Shown piece after piece: positions 22,818 to 35,194 of a stretch of DNA of 64,000 bases. The position numbers and the translations under genes were made by a program. Source of the stretch: Helianthus annuus (Eukaryota > Streptophyta > Magnoliopsida > Asterales > Asteraceae). How positions within the stretch are numbered: position 1 is the first letter of the stretch; the number at the start of each line of letters is the position of its first letter. The notes below the pieces were generated by a model. That model had not been told where the DNA came from, did not search any database, and worked only from the letters and a program-made list of their open reading frames with translations. The stretch is from contig NC_035438.2 in assembly GCF_002127325.2 (NCBI RefSeq), positions 88,598,385 through 88,662,384 of the forward strand. The letters run 5' to 3'.

Positions 22818-23426
22818 TAGGGTTGCAAACGAATCAAACGTTCGGCGAACAGTCCGTAAATTGTTCGGCAAGAAGTTCGTTTATGTTCGTTCGTTTATTA
22901 AACAAACGAACAAGAACAAGGAATTTCATTTGTTTAGTTAAATGAACAAACATGAACAGAGTCTGTGTTCATTCATTTATGTTCATGAACGTTCGGTAAC
23001 GTGTTCATTTTTGTTCGATAGTTCATTAGTGTTTTAGTTTTTATAATTTATTTATATATTTCAAAATTCTAACAAATAAAATATTTAATAAGTTTTTATA
23101 TTTTATTTATATATTTCAAAATTCTGACAAATAAAATATTTAATAAGTGTAAGTGTATTATATATTTTGTCTATAAATGCTTGTTTTTATTCGTTTGTTT
23201 TCCATTAGTGTTCATTAGCATTAGTTTGTGTTTATCAACACTCGTTTTTGTTCTTTACCTAAAAGTAACAAATAAACACAAACGAACACGAATACGTTCA
23301 TTTTCTTAACAAACGAACACGAACATTAAATCTCGTTCGATTAATGTTCATGAACCGTTCGTGAGCACATTTATTTCTTAACAAACAAACACAAATAAAG
23401 TCTTGTTCGATTCATTTATAGCCCTA
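22818..23426. mobile_element. foldback MITE with TAGGG...CCCTA ends
   Basis: A 609-bp unit starting TAGGGTTGCAAACGAATCAA and ending TTGATTCATTTATAGCCCTA-like sequence (inverted match). ACACT flanks both ends (22813-22817, 23427-23431). Long stretches inside are mixtures of GTTCGTTTGTT and its complement AACAAACGAAC, so the whole unit can fold back. The end sequence recalls hAT elements, but a 5-bp rather than 8-bp duplication makes the superfamily uncertain. Confidence 0.6.
23036..23150. repeat. two copies of a 56-bp unit inside the foldback MITE
   Basis: The phrase TTTATTTATATATTTCAAAATTC followed by AAATAAAATATTTAATAAG occurs at about 23044 and 23101 with few differences. Confidence 0.8.
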
Positions 23427-23492
23427 ACACTGATGTAACATGATAAACCCATACCATATGAGATTAGTTGAAATTACTTGTAATTCTTATTT

Positions 23493-23636
23493 AGTCTATC
23501 TGGGACCAATACACTTTACCTTTAGCTTTTTATATATGAAAGAATTAGCCATACGTACATTATTATATAAAGTCTATCCGGAACCAATACACTTTACGTT
23601 TAGCTTTTTTGTATATGAATGAATTAGCCATACGTA
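23493..23636. repeat. direct repeat of about 65 bp
   Basis: Two copies (23493-23557 and 23571-23636), each starting AGTCTATC and ending TTAGCCATACGTA, with a 13-bp spacer. Confidence 0.85.
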
Positions 23637-23929
23637 AATTCTATACCATCTTAACACACAAAGTTAAAGACAAAGTTGGTGGAGTTTTTCATCAGTTTTT
23701 TTCTTACCCTCTAAACTTTTACAATATTGCATTTCAAGCCTTTCATCTTTGCTACGGTCCATTCACTTTTAGAGTAACAATTATTGTCCCTTATCTAACT
23801 TTACTATTTTTCTACTTTAACAATTGACATTTTTAGCCCCTACCTTTTTACTAATTTAATTTTCCTTGGACAACATTCGTTCATTAATTTCTTTTGTTTA
23901 CACATATCATTTTTTTACTTTAAAAAATT

Positions 23930-26900
23930 ATTTTTTCACCCATATTTTTATGTGCGTATCCGTATAAATGTAAGAGTGTCTACGTTTCGACATAAACTTT
24001 TTCTGGAAACGAGTTAGGTCAAATATAACACATTTTCGTTTAAAAAACATTTTTACATGCATATTTTTATGTATGCGTCTGTATCAATTCGAGTTGGGCT
24101 ACATTTGGATATACTTTTTTTTAATATAATACGTTTTCTTAGTTATTTTATGTACGTTTTCATAAATTTTGTTCCGAACAAAGTGAAGCCAAATTGTGGT
24201 TTCTTTTTTTTCAAAGCTGTAATTAATCCTATAGAATAAGTTATGATTGTGCGGGATAGATTCATTTTACCTTACGTTATCATTCAATCGCAATACTTAT
24301 ATAGGTTTCATTGAGTTCAATCAGATATGTCGAAACACACGTTTTCGTATGGTTAACACATCACCTAACACTTGAACAAATTCATTCGATGTTTGCGATG
24401 TACTTGCGCCGCAACGCGCACGCGCCTTATTACAAGTACATTCTTAAAAGGAAATATCAATGCATTTTGCACTTTTACCTCCAACTTTGGTAAATCTCTT
24501 TCATAACCCTTGTAAGACCCTTACCCCTCCATTTTGCGAATGATCACTTTTTGCCCCTACTTCATTTTACAATGCCCCTTCCATTTTGTAAATTAGCACT
24601 TTTAGCCCCTAGATTTGCTACCCCATCCATTTTGCAAGTTAACACTTTTAGCCCCTACTCCATATTACATATTTTACAAATTAACCCTTAAGTTTCTAAT
24701 GTTCCAACATTACCCTTGTATTTAAATATAATATACGTTTTTAATCTATCAAGTTTTTTACTAACTTACTTTTTCTTCAACAACTTTCGTTCGCTAATTT
24801 CTTTTTTCAAAAACTAATTTGTCGCTATGTTTAAAAACTTTGTCAAATATCATTTGACGTTCTAAAGTTTTGAGTTTACCCATTTTTTCCTTTACTTGAA
24901 AGATACTATTATTTACGTGTGCATTTTTATATACGTGTGGGTATAAATTCGAGTCTACGTTTCGATGTAGACTATTTTTGGGAAACGAGTTAAGTCAAAT
25001 ATAATACGTTTTCAAACTTATTTATGTATGTTTTTAGTTGGTATACATCTCCGCGTAATTTTTGCTCCAAACTAAGTGGAGTCAAATATAATACGTTTTC
25101 ATTCGGATGTTATAAATCAAAGCTATTCTACATTTCGACCTACTGCATCACGCGACTGGTAAAACTAATATTATATTATATATTACACCTCCTGAGTTTG
25201 GTTCTTTCACTTTGCAAAATACTTATGTTTATCCAATGTGTTTTCGTTTGTCATTTTTTGTTTTTTTTTTCCTTTTTTAATAGCTCTAATTAATCTCTTT
25301 TGATTACACATGTCAGTTTTTCCTTTGTACATGTTTTATGTTTTTTTGTATTTTTCATATGTATGAGTCGGGTCACATATAATACGTTATGATTATACGG
25401 TATAATTTTGATTTACTTTACATTTTGATCCAACCGCAATACTTATATATGTTGCATTGGGTTAAATCGAATACGTTGAAGCACTTGTTTTATATGATTA
25501 ACACACCATATAACGTGTAGACTAATCTGTTTGATGTTTGCGACAAGCCCGCGGTGCATCGCACACAGGTGATATTACTAGTTATTATATAAAGGTGAAA
25601 ATACTACAATAAATAAAGTGTCTTATATTTGACACAATTTTCCGGTTATCCGTATTCAAAACCATTTTAAATTGCTATCTAATCTCCTTACACTTTCTTA
25701 GATTAGCCACTTAGCCATTGTTTTTAGAACGTATGTATAATTATAACTATACATCATCAGGCATCATGAAAGATACAGAATCAAACAATTTAGTAGAGGC
25801 ACCATCAAAAGAAAATGGAGTGATTAGCTAAGGTTTGTTGCTAAGCTTACGTGCTGGTTAATTAATGTCGAAGCAGCTCACCGACCATTTACTAATTGCA
25901 ATTATTGTTTGTCTAAGTGACTAACTAAAGTTTTATTTCATCAATATTTCCATAGTATAAATTAGCTTGTTGCTATATGTTGTAATATGCTTAGAGAGTA
26001 TTTCAAAAAAAAGTTAGATTTTTCAATTTTAATCCTTTTGATTTTTTTTACTTTTAACAGAAAGTTTTTCAACTTTTACAATTTAATCACAACACTTTTT
26101 TTTATTTTCAACTTTGGTTCCCCTTACGTTTAATCTTTCGCAACGTGTGTGTGGGGTTCGACGTTTTTTGGTCTTATTTTTCCCATTTGACAGGCCCGTC
26201 GCAACGCGTCTATTTTTCTCCATTTGACCGGCTCGTCGCAATGCGCGGGTCTTAGATCGACTTAGTTATTATTTTCTACGTTTTATGTTTTGGTCTATTT
26301 TTTCATATTAACACACTACAACGGGTGTGCTTGACTCAACAATTTTACGTACCCTTTTCGTTTAGTGTTATATTTTCCTTTTTTATTTATTTTATTTTTA
26401 CGAGCTTTAACGATGTTGGTAGTCCCTGCCAGTGGTGTGGCATTAGTGCTAAATGGCACTGTTTTACGAACGTTTTTAACGTATCAAGTTTTTTACTAAT
26501 AATTTGTTTCGAGTTAACCCTTGTACCTCCTTTACTTAAAATATAATTTTACGTACATATTTATATGTACGTGTAAGTATGAATCTGATTTGCTCTATGC
26601 GTAACTTTTTCTAGAAAATGAGTCATGTCAAATATAATACGTCTTTGTTTAAAAAACATTTTTACGTGCATATTTTTATGTACATTTCACTATAAATTTG
26701 AGTTGGTGTACGTTTCGACAAAAAAAAAATTGCGAAACGAGTCAGGTAAAATATAATATGGTTTCGTGTTTATTTTATGAATGTTTCATAAAGTTTGTTT
26801 CGAATCGACTGTAGTGAAATTGTGGTTTCTTTTTTTCCATTTTTTCAAAAGCTCAAATTAATCCCTTATATGATTAAACGTGGCAACTTTTGTGTTATAC

Positions 26901-27038
26901 CCATCACGTTTTCCATGTATGAGTCGGGTCACATATGATATGTTATGATTGTACAATATAAATTTGATTTACTTAATGTTTTGATCCAGTCACATTACGA
27001 TGTATCCGCACTGCAACGTGCGCAGGTCTTATTGCTAG
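23930..27038 (+). mobile_element. tract of Helitron-like non-autonomous fragments
   Basis: Three related segments (about 23930-24440, 24780-25581, 26540-27038) share phrases such as TTTTTACRTGCATATTTTTATGTA and GTCAAATATAATACGTTTTC. Each ends in a short GC-rich stretch with GCAACG or GCATCG, followed in two cases by CTAGT (25578-25582 and 27035-27039). That is the usual Helitron 3' end. The 5' ends were not identified, so copy number and nesting are unresolved. Around 26080-26270 sequence matches the inverted small Helitron at 18881-19568. No protein-coding frame is present. Confidence 0.45.
24528..24690. repeat. minisatellite with TTTTAGCCCCTA
   Basis: About three diverged units of CCATTTTGYAAATTARCACTTTTAGCCCCTA. 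Related single phrases occur near 23835. Confidence 0.65.
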
Positions 27039-27040
27039 TA

Positions 27041-27267
27041 TACTTGCAAGTTACACTTTTATAAATTTCCTTTTTATTATCAAGCGGTAGCTACAATTGC
27101 TAATTTTGGTCATTTTGGAAAGTACTTGCAAGTTACGTTTTTATAAATTTCCTTTTTATCGTCAAGGGGTAGCTACAATTAATTGCTAGTTTTGGTCATT
27201 TTGGAAAGTACTTGCAAGTTACGTTTTTATAAATTTCCCTATTATCGTTAAGGGGTAGCTACAACTT
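27041..27267. repeat. three tandem copies of an 81-86 bp unit
   Basis: Copies at 27041-27121, 27122-27207 and 27208-27267 (last one partial) start TACTTGCAAGTTAC and contain GGTAGCTACAA. Confidence 0.88.
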
Positions 27268-27713
27268 AAGGATTCGATATACAAAGTACTCAACGCAATC
27301 TAGAAACCATTTTTGAAATAATGTTATGGTTTTTTTTTTCTTTCTTTTTTTTTTTGCCGGTTATGGGTTTGGTATAATTTTTTCTTGTATTCATATTAAA
27401 AAGAATTGTTGGGAGTTTCAAGTATAATTTTTTCTTCTATTTATATTTTTTTATAATTATATGTTTTAATTTAATAAATTAATACTAAAATATGATATAT
27501 TACATAATGGTAAGGATCAAATAGGAAATATGGTTTGGGTAGTAAACAACAATAGAAGAATATGTGTCAAAGTTAAAAAAAACATAAAAAGAGACATTTT
27601 AGTCAAAACCCACCATTTCAAAAACTCAACTTCTTCAAGAACCCAACATCTTTGATTCATCTCTCTTGTATCGTTTTTTTTTAAGTTTTCACACCAAGGC
27701 TCACGATACAAGG
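27268..27713. other. no gene recognised
   Basis: AT-rich DNA with long T runs. The longest frame (27517-27711, minus) is hydrophobic and low-complexity with no family match I know. Confidence 0.5.
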
Positions 27714-27872
27714 TGTTGATGCATATTTGTGTGGATGTATCTCGGTTAAGTTCGACTCGACTCGGTTCGAGACCGAAGTCGACGACGTTCCTCCGTCGTG
27801 CGAACCGACATTTACGAAGTAAAGGCCGACGTCAAGATATCCTCATATCTTGATCTTCATTAAGTTTGGTGA
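27714..27872 (+). mobile_element. possible copia LTR fragment cut by C2
   Basis: The segment starts TGTTGATGCAT, like the TGTTGGTGCAT start of copia LTRs elsewhere here, and is cut at 27872 by the C2 LTR. There is no clear polypurine tract before it, so the call is tentative. Confidence 0.3.
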
Positions 27873-28157
27873 TGTTAGGATCTGAGTTTGGATTGATTGT
27901 GATTTGTGTTTGAATTAAGATGAACAATGAAAGAGTAGTGCAGCGGAAATTAAATGGAAGCAAACTTTTCACAATCAAACAGAAGAAATGCATTCAACCA
28001 TACATTTTCAACAAAGAACCAAATGTTTAAATTTATTTCAAAATTTGATTACAATTGCATGTATGCTTTGCAAACTCCCCCTCAGCCCGAGCTCAGTAAT
28101 TTGTTCGTGCAGGAAGAAGATGGTGAAGAGCTAAACAAAACAGTACATAGTATTGTT

Positions 28158-28204
28158 CTATTTATAGGCACGCAACAAACCACTTAGCATCTAAGCTGAC
28201 GTCA
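28158..28204 (-). promoter_or_regulatory. C2 LTR promoter core: TATA box and TGACGTCA
   Basis: On the minus strand TGACGTCA (28197-28204) lies about 30 bases upstream of CTATAAATAG (28158-28167). C1 LTRs have the same pair. TGACG is the core site of plant TGA-type bZIP factors, so stress-linked control is possible. Confidence 0.65.
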
Positions 28205-28352
28205 CCATTAAAGTGACATCTAATCTCCTAACAAACTCTAACCTCTGACCTATACAAACACTGCTATGCTAACTACTGATATTACAGTTCATTACATAAA
28301 GTGAATAAAACAACTGATGCTTCCTTCCACTGCTGTGAACCCAGCAGTACTT

Positions 28353-28357
28353 GCCAT
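28353..28357. repeat. target-site duplication of gypsy-2, left copy (GCCAT)
   Basis: GCCAT here and GTCAT at 39994-39998 flank gypsy-2; one base differs. The C2 sequence is continuous across the pair. Confidence 0.8.
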
Positions 28358-29371
28358 TGTAACATTTGTGCTTGAAATCATTATGAACAGTTCAATTATC
28401 AATAAAACAATGTTATTTGATCCTAATGTTTGTTTGGTTGTGTTTTACATTTTTCATGTTTTGACTTTTGTTCGATTTTAAACTCTACATCGCTTTCTGG
28501 AGAATTATACGCAAACTGGTGCGTAAACGTACTCAGTTTAATGCGACAAATACTCCGGAACATCAACATATACTCAACATACCTTAAATAACCTTTACAT
28601 AACTTAGAAATAAGTTTTGAAGGCTTTGGTATGGCAAAAACAAGTTAATTCGCTTACAGGGACTAAACTTGACAAACTGCGAAAGTATGCCAATTTGAAC
28701 TGTAACAAACATTCCGGAACATGTCCATAAGTTAAACATACCATAAAAATCCTTTACATAGCTTAGAAATAGGCTTTGAGGGGTTTGGTATGCTAAAACA
28801 AACTTTTGGATCATTCAGGGGTTAAAAGTGTCAAAAAGTGCACAAGTTTGCACTTTCGCGCATAACTTACGTTCTGAATACATCTGGACATCCAAAAATT
28901 TATGTAAGCATCCTTATATTATGCCTTAGTGTATGGCATGAGAAAAATCCATTCGTCAAGCATTTTGGATTGTTTTTCGCGCTTATGCGCATTTCGTCGT
29001 AATTAAGCAAACATCGCGATCGTACGGCCAAACGAACCAACATCCGACATATTTTTGAGCATGTTTCATGTCGGAAATGGCTTAAATATGCAACAGGGAC
29101 TAAAACTATCATTTCTGAAACTTTGTGCTGATAAGACATGGCCAGGCGGCCCGCCTGAGTTTTGCCTATATGCTGACGCGGGCCGCGTGAGCCCTGCAGA
29201 TGCAGAAACTCGTTTTTTGGCTGAATTTGGCCTTTCAATCACTCCAAAGGGCAATGCCCCTTCACCATCTTTGGGGTTAAGGTCATAATAAGCTACCATA
29301 ACATCTTGACAAGTGTACGCATGAGATCGTGGCACGATATTCAAGAAACGATCCTAACGGTTTTGCTTTTC

Positions 29372-29391
29372 CTATAAATACCCCCCCCCCC
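29372..29391 (+). promoter_or_regulatory. gypsy-2 TATA box with C11 run
   Basis: CTATAAATA is followed directly by eleven C. The 3' LTR has the same box at 37468-37476 with ten C. It is the likely U3/R promoter core. Confidence 0.7.
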
Positions 29392-29689
29392 ATTTGTGTT
29401 AAAACCCACAAAACTGATCAAAGAGCTCTAAGTTAATGCTATTGCTCCATACCTGAGCTCCTGGATCAAGTTTAGCTTTCGATTTTGGTCCGGTATATTA
29501 ATATAGCTACCTATTAGGTGCCGTTTGATATTCCGTGATCTCTAGCATTGTGTGAATATTACACAAGAACTTCAAAGCAATCTCAGGTGAGTACATCGAA
29601 CCCCTCTTTTACTGTTTTCCAAACTGTTTTGGGGTGAAACACATGTGCCTACTTGTTACTTTCATGCTTTCCTTTTTTCACATCATATA

Positions 29690-29995
29690 CCTGCTATGCT
29701 CATTAGTACATTATTAGTACATGATTTACATTACATTGTTTCGCTATGTATGTTTACTTAGCATACTTAGTACATTGATTTACATTACATTATCTTGCTA
29801 CATATGTTTACTTGGCATATTAAGCACATTGTTTCACATTACATTTTCTGCTATGTATGTTGACTGAGCATGCTAGCACATTGATTTACATGACTTTTAT
29901 GCTATGTATGCCCATTGTGTGCATACTTAGTACATTATTTTACATTACATTTTATGCTATGTATGCCCATTGTGCGCGTACTTAGTACAATTATT
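29690..29995. repeat. tandem array of about 60-bp units in gypsy-2 5' LTR
   Basis: Five diverged units contain GCTATGTATG, then a TACTTAGCA or CCCATTGTG block, then TTACATTACATTTT. The same array lies at about 38460-38765 in the 3' LTR. Confidence 0.8.
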
Positions 29996-31225
29996 CATCA
30001 CATGCCTACATTTTGGTATGACATTTGGTTTGTTTAAATTATACAATGTACATTCATTGACACCGATCATGCTGCCCGTTAGTAGGTAGTGGTACCATAG
30101 GACTTGACAACTCCCATTCCTGAAATCTCGGGTTTGTTTGGATTGGAAGGAATGACCGAATACGATGAACATAACACATGTAGACCTTTAATTTGTTTAA
30201 AGGTCTATCACTACAGTCACACAGGCTTGAATGTATGCATTTTCACAATACCGCATAAATGTTTGTATCAGTATAGCATGCATTTGTTCCACAAAACATA
30301 ACTTTGATTTAAACCATGTTTTACTTCAATACCTTGTTTTTGTGCATTTTACATATGGTTTAGTTGATATATTTCACTTACCATACATGATATATTTTGG
30401 GTACACAATACATGATCTACATTAAACATAAACATTTATTGATATACGCATTTGGTGGTTTACATTGAACATAGACATTTCGATATGGTTTATACAATAA
30501 CACCTGACAATTGATTTATACATGAACAATTTACACGGTGGTTGGTTTGGGTAAATGGTTTGAGTAACGTGGCGTATGTAATATGATACAAACATGGTGG
30601 ATACGCCGCTGGTACTTCCTATATATAAATGTTTGTATAATATTACCTATCGTGGCCTTATTTAAATCATTTCAGTATAGACATGTTACCTTTTTCACGA
30701 ATAACATATTCTTCACAAGACATTGTTTTACAAACAAATTTATCTTATACAAACTCATTTTTACTCTCATTTAAGCTTACGTTTTACTTATACATATCAT
30801 ATGATCTTATCGTTTCTCATATGATTTACAATACTAAACAATTTACAAGGTTCATGACTGACTGTTATTAAACGTTTTCTTTAAACTCAAGTCATGAATC
30901 CCATTTTCACAAAACCTATGTATCTCACAGGCATTTTTATGCTGACGTACCTACTTTCACATGTGTTTTCAGGAGCTGTTGCTTAGGATGATGATTGTGA
31001 TACTAGGGCGGACCTGTGCCTTAGAGACTAAAAACGAAGATAGACTTAGCTTAATTATGTTGTGAACTCTTTATTTCTTATTTTGAAACAATGTAACACT
31101 CTTGTAGATAAATAAAAATGTAACTTTAATTTCCATGGTTCTGAAACAATTAATTCTGTCCCAACACTCCCCGACGTTTCCGCCGCGGTTGCATGTTATA
31201 CGCGGTCGGGGTGTGACAGAAGAGT

Positions 31226-31239
31226 TGGTATCAGAGCCA
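31226..31239 (+). promoter_or_regulatory. gypsy-2 primer-binding site (initiator Met tRNA)
   Basis: TGGTATCAGAGCCA, seven bases after the LTR end, is a full match to the usual plant initiator Met-tRNA complement. Confidence 0.93.
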
Positions 31240-31825
31240 ATGGTTATAGAGAATTAGGTTATTAGTAATGCTTTGACCTAGACTATAACTTTCTAGGACC
31301 CTAACACAAGTTATCTTGTGTTTAGATTTTAAAACATGCACTTCACCTATCCTTAGGTGATAACCACAACGAGAATCTCGATTCCGAATCCGCTTTGATA
31401 ATTAATCATCTGTTCTAGGATGATTGATTACTAGGATTTGAACCCTCTATTATATGGTTTTGAACCCTTTTGAATTTTCAAAAGTCTCATCAAAGTTTTG
31501 GGTTTTAATAGTGTGAACACGTGCGAACTGGAAGAGTGACTGCCTGTACCCTGGGTTTTCTGTCTAAGGCTAGAGTGTACGTAGAAATACACATAATCGG
31601 ACCAGTCACTCTTACCTGGGAACTCTTGAGGTGAGTGTTCACTTATAGGCGAGCATGTCTTCGCAATGCATTATTATCGACCCATTTACTTTGATTAAGA
31701 CATTATGTGTCGCTTGTTTGCTTAGCGATGCATAACCACCATCTTTGCTTTTGTTGATTTTGTTTCATCTCATTCTCTTCATCCAATCATCTCACTCGTT
31801 TCCTTTCAAGTTTTCCTCTTCTAGA
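31240..31825 (+). other. gypsy-2 leader before gag
   Basis: No reading frame of note. It ends in a pyrimidine-rich stretch and TCTAG just before the gag ATG (see the predicted leader intron). Confidence 0.6.
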
Positions 31826-34009
31826 ATGCCTCCTTGACGCGACAACCAGATAGCTACTGCCGAGCTGGCAGAAATTATTGCACAGCAGATGGCTGCTCAA
31901 TTCCCAAATCTCTTTGCTCAATGGAACCAAGCCAACAACAACAACAATGCTCCATGCAATTTCAAGAATTTTAACTCGGCTAAACCACTTAAGTTTAGTG
32001 GTTCTGAGAGAGCAACTGGGCTTCTTCAATGGTTCGAGAGCATTGAGAATACTTTTCGCCACGTTCAGTGTCCGGATAATCACAAGGTCGAGTTTTCTTC
32101 GAGCGTGTTTCAGAAGAGGGCTCTTACATGGTGGAATGGGGTAATGAGAGACCGTGGTGCCGACGTTGCTCTAGCACAGACATGGGCTAAACTTAGAGCT
32201 CTTATGATGAGGGAGTTTTGTCCTCGTCATGAACAACGAGCGTTGGAGAAAGAGTTTGATGTTTTGAAGCAAGATAGTGGCGAGCACAGGGCATATACTG
32301 ATAGGTTTGAGGAGTTGAGTCTGCTTTGCCCGACTATGGTTACCCCACTCGACAACGCTATCGAAAGGTACATCGACGGCCTGCCTGACTCGGTACAAGA
32401 CATCATTACTGGTAGTAACCCTACCACACTCCGTCAGGAGATCGAGTTATCAGCGACATTGACTGAGTCGCAGATTCGGAAGAATAAATTACACAGGAAG
32501 GGTGACAAGGGCAAGAAGCAGTCGTCTGACAATGAAGATAGCAAGAAAGGTCAAAACAAGAAGGGAAAGGATTCTGGTTCTGCTAGGGGGTCAAGGAAGC
32601 GTAAGGCTTCCCAAAACTTTACTGTCACTGCCCAGGCTAACCAGGCAGCTCCCAACCAACCCGCACAGCCTCCAGCCAAGAAGCCTTATCTTGGCAATGC
32701 ACCTTTGTGCAACAGGTGTAACAACCATCACCCACCACAGGTTCAGTGTCGTCAATGCACCAACTGTGGAACAAATGGTCATCTTGCTGCCACCTGCCGC
32801 ATTCCTACTAACCAGAACCAAGCTCAGCCTCTTGCTCAGCAACAAGGTCAAGCTGCACGACCTCATTTTCCTCCTGGTTCGTGCTACAATTGTGGGGATC
32901 TGACCCACTACAGAAATCGGTGCCCAAGGCTAGCCAACCAGAATCAGAATGCCAATCAGAATCAGGCTCAGGCTCGAGGTCGAGTCTTCAATATGAACGC
33001 ACAAGAGGCACAAGCAGATGATAATGTGGTGAACGATACGTTCTTTATTAATAATCATCCAGCATCTGTTCTTTTTGATTCGGGTGCCGATAAGAGTTTT
33101 GTGTCGTTATGTTTTGAACAATTGCTTCGCGTGTCTAGAACGAAACTAGGTAAACCATTGACAGTAGAATTGGCTAGTGGTGAACCCATTGTTCTTGATT
33201 CTGTTCTCCGCAACTGCCAGTTGAACCTTAACAACCATCTTTTTCCTATTGACCTCACGCCTATGCAACTTGGAAGCTTCGACGTTATTGTGGGTATGGA
33301 TTGGTTAGCCAAGCATCACGCAGAGATAGTTTGTTTCGAGAAGATCATCCGCATGCCGCTTTCGTCAGGTGAGATTCTACAGGTTCGTGGTGAGAAACCT
33401 GCTGGTGGTCTCAAACTCATGTCTTGTTTTAAAGCTCGGAAGTATCTGCGAAAGAACTATGTGGCATTTTTGGCACATGTTGTAGCAGATAAGGGCAAAG
33501 GTAAGTCTATTCAAGATATTCCTGTCATTCGGGATTATTCAGAGGTTTTACCTGAAGAGTTACCTGGTCTACCTCCAGCACGCCAAGTCAAGTTCCGTAT
33601 TGATCTCGTACCTGGTGCAAATCCCATTGCCAGAACTCCATATCGTCTTGCACCGTCTGAGATGCAAGAATTGTCTAAGCAGCTTCAGGAACTCTCTGAC
33701 AAAGGTTTTATCCGTCCTAGCTTTTCACCTTGGGGTGCTCCCGTTCTTTTTGTCAAGAAGAAGGATGGATCTTTTAGGATGTGTATCGATTATCGTGAGC
33801 TTAACAAGCTTACCATCAAGAATCGATATCCCCTACCTCGCATTGATGATCTCTTTGACCAATTGCAAGGCGCTTCTTATTTTTCGAAGATTGATCTACG
33901 ATTTGAATATCATCAACTCCGTGTGCATGAAGAAGATATTCCCAAGACAGCGTTCCGTACTCGCTATGGACATTATGAGTTCACGGTCCATGCCATTCTG
34001 TTTGACTAA
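31826..34009 (+). pseudogene. gag: gypsy-2 Gag, protease and start of reverse transcriptase (broken)
   Basis: The ATG at 31826 follows the acceptor-like site. A TGA at codon 4 (31835-31837) interrupts it, after which the frame is open for 706 codons from the next Met at 31889. It holds the Gag capsid region ([22 protein letters not shown]), two zinc knuckles near residues 291 and 331 ([28 protein letters not shown]), the retropepsin site [11 protein letters not shown] near 394, an intact GMDWL motif, and the reverse-transcriptase fingers and palm up to YGHYEF. One extra base near 33989 then shifts the frame and ends it at 34009. Confidence 0.92.
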
Positions 34010-34223
34010 TGCTCCTGCTGTTTTCATGGACTTGATGAATAGGGTCTCCAAACCTTATTTGGATAAGTTCATCATCGTTTTCATTGATGACATCTTGATA
34101 TATTCGAAGACACGAGTTGATCATGAACAACATCTTCGTCTTACTCTGGAACTCCTAAAGAAAGAGCAACTTTTCGCCAAATTCTCCAAGTGTGAATTCT
34201 GGTTAAAGAGGTTCAATTCTTAG
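33990..34223 (+). pseudogene. pol: gypsy-2 reverse transcriptase middle segment (shifted frame)
   Basis: Continues reverse transcriptase in the +1 frame: [15 protein letters not shown], then the catalytic [11 protein letters not shown] missing base near 34209 ends this frame at 34223 just after FWLK. The real segment begins at about 33990; frame upstream of that is noise. Confidence 0.9.
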
Positions 34224-35194
34224 GACATATTGTCAACGAACAAGGTATTCATGTAGATCCCTCCAAGGTCAGTGCGATTAAGGATTGGGATACGCCTACT
34301 ACCCCTACTGAAGTTCGTTCTTTTCTTGGTCTAGCGGGTTATTATCGCCGCTTTATTGAAAACTTCTCAGAGATTGCAGTTCCTCTAACTGCTCTAACTC
34401 AGAAGAATAAGCCATTTGATTGGGGATTCAAGCAAGAGGAAGCGTTCCTGACTTTGAAACAAAAACTTTGCGACGCGCCTGTCCTAACTTTGCCCGAGGG
34501 TAATGATGATTTCGTTGTTTATTGCGATGCGTCTAAATTGGGTCTTGGCTGCGTCCTAATGCAAAGAAACAAAGTCATAGCATACGCATCGAGGCAGTTG
34601 AAGATACATGAGAAGAACTACACCACTCATGATCTTGAGTTGGGTGCAGTTGTCTTCGCTCTTAAGATTTGGAGACACTACTTGTACGGTACAAAATGTG
34701 TGGTTTTCACAGACCACAAAAGTCTTCAACATATCTTCAATCAGAAAGAACTCAACATGAGGCAACGACGTTGGGTTGAACTTCTAAATGACTATGACTA
34801 CGAAATTCGCTACCATCCTGGTAAGGCGAACGTAGTAGCCGATGCTTTGAGTCGCAAGGAACGTACTAAGCTTCATTGTGTTCGTGTCCAATCTGTTATT
34901 CAAGCTCAAACCGATATCCAAGCCCGTATTTCTCAGGCTCAACAAGCTTGTGTTTCACAAGGTTTGATGGATCAGGAATTTCCCTATCACATTACACCTG
35001 CTCTTGAACTGAAGGACAATGGATCGTATTACTTCATGGACCGTTTGTGGGTCCCAAGCCAAGATAATCTTCGTACCTTGCTTATGGATGAAGCCCATAA
35101 GTCTCGTTATTCTATTCATCCTGGCTCAGATAAGATGTATAAGGATCTTCGTATTCAGTATTGGTGGCCTGGTATGAAGAAAGACATCGCCTAA
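34210..35194 (+). pseudogene. pol: gypsy-2 reverse transcriptase end, RNase H and integrase zinc region
   Basis: After the second shift the frame is open to a TAA at 35192-35194. It reads the reverse-transcriptase thumb ([15 protein letters not shown]), RNase H ([28 protein letters not shown]) and the integrase histidine pair (SRYSIHPG) up to [10 protein letters not shown]. Although the longest called frame starts near 34454, the sequence from 34210 is clearly the same domain. Confidence 0.9.

Larger units (their letters stand above)
27873..28357 (-). repeat. C2 3' LTR, left part
   Basis: Starts TGTTAGGATC (LTR end on the minus strand) and matches the C1 LTR in reverse, including the block with GAGCTCGGGCTGAGGGGGAG. 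It is cut at 28357 by gypsy-2 and resumes at 39999. Confidence 0.88.
28358..31218 (+). repeat. gypsy-2 5' LTR (2,861 bp)
   Basis: Starts TGTAACATTTGTGC and ends GGTCGGGGTGTGACA. Compared with the 3' LTR it lacks one block of about 60 bp (after 29069) and one of about 676 bp (at 29480). Repeated phrases within it give short frames that recur in the 3' LTR and are not genes. Confidence 0.93.
29586..31824 (+). other. predicted leader intron of gypsy-2
   Basis: A donor-like CTCAG/GTGAGTAC lies about 205 bases past the TATA box in the LTR. An acceptor with a long pyrimidine tract, TTTTCCTCTTCTAG, ends at 31824, two bases before the gag ATG. Removal would take out the LTR tail and primer site from the translated RNA and put a short leader before gag. 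This is prediction from splice-site sequence only. Confidence 0.4.

Noticed and set aside
29055..29344. Overlapping frames on both strands, repeated at 37183-37439
   Set aside because: LTR sequence of gypsy-2, present in both LTRs; no coding pattern.
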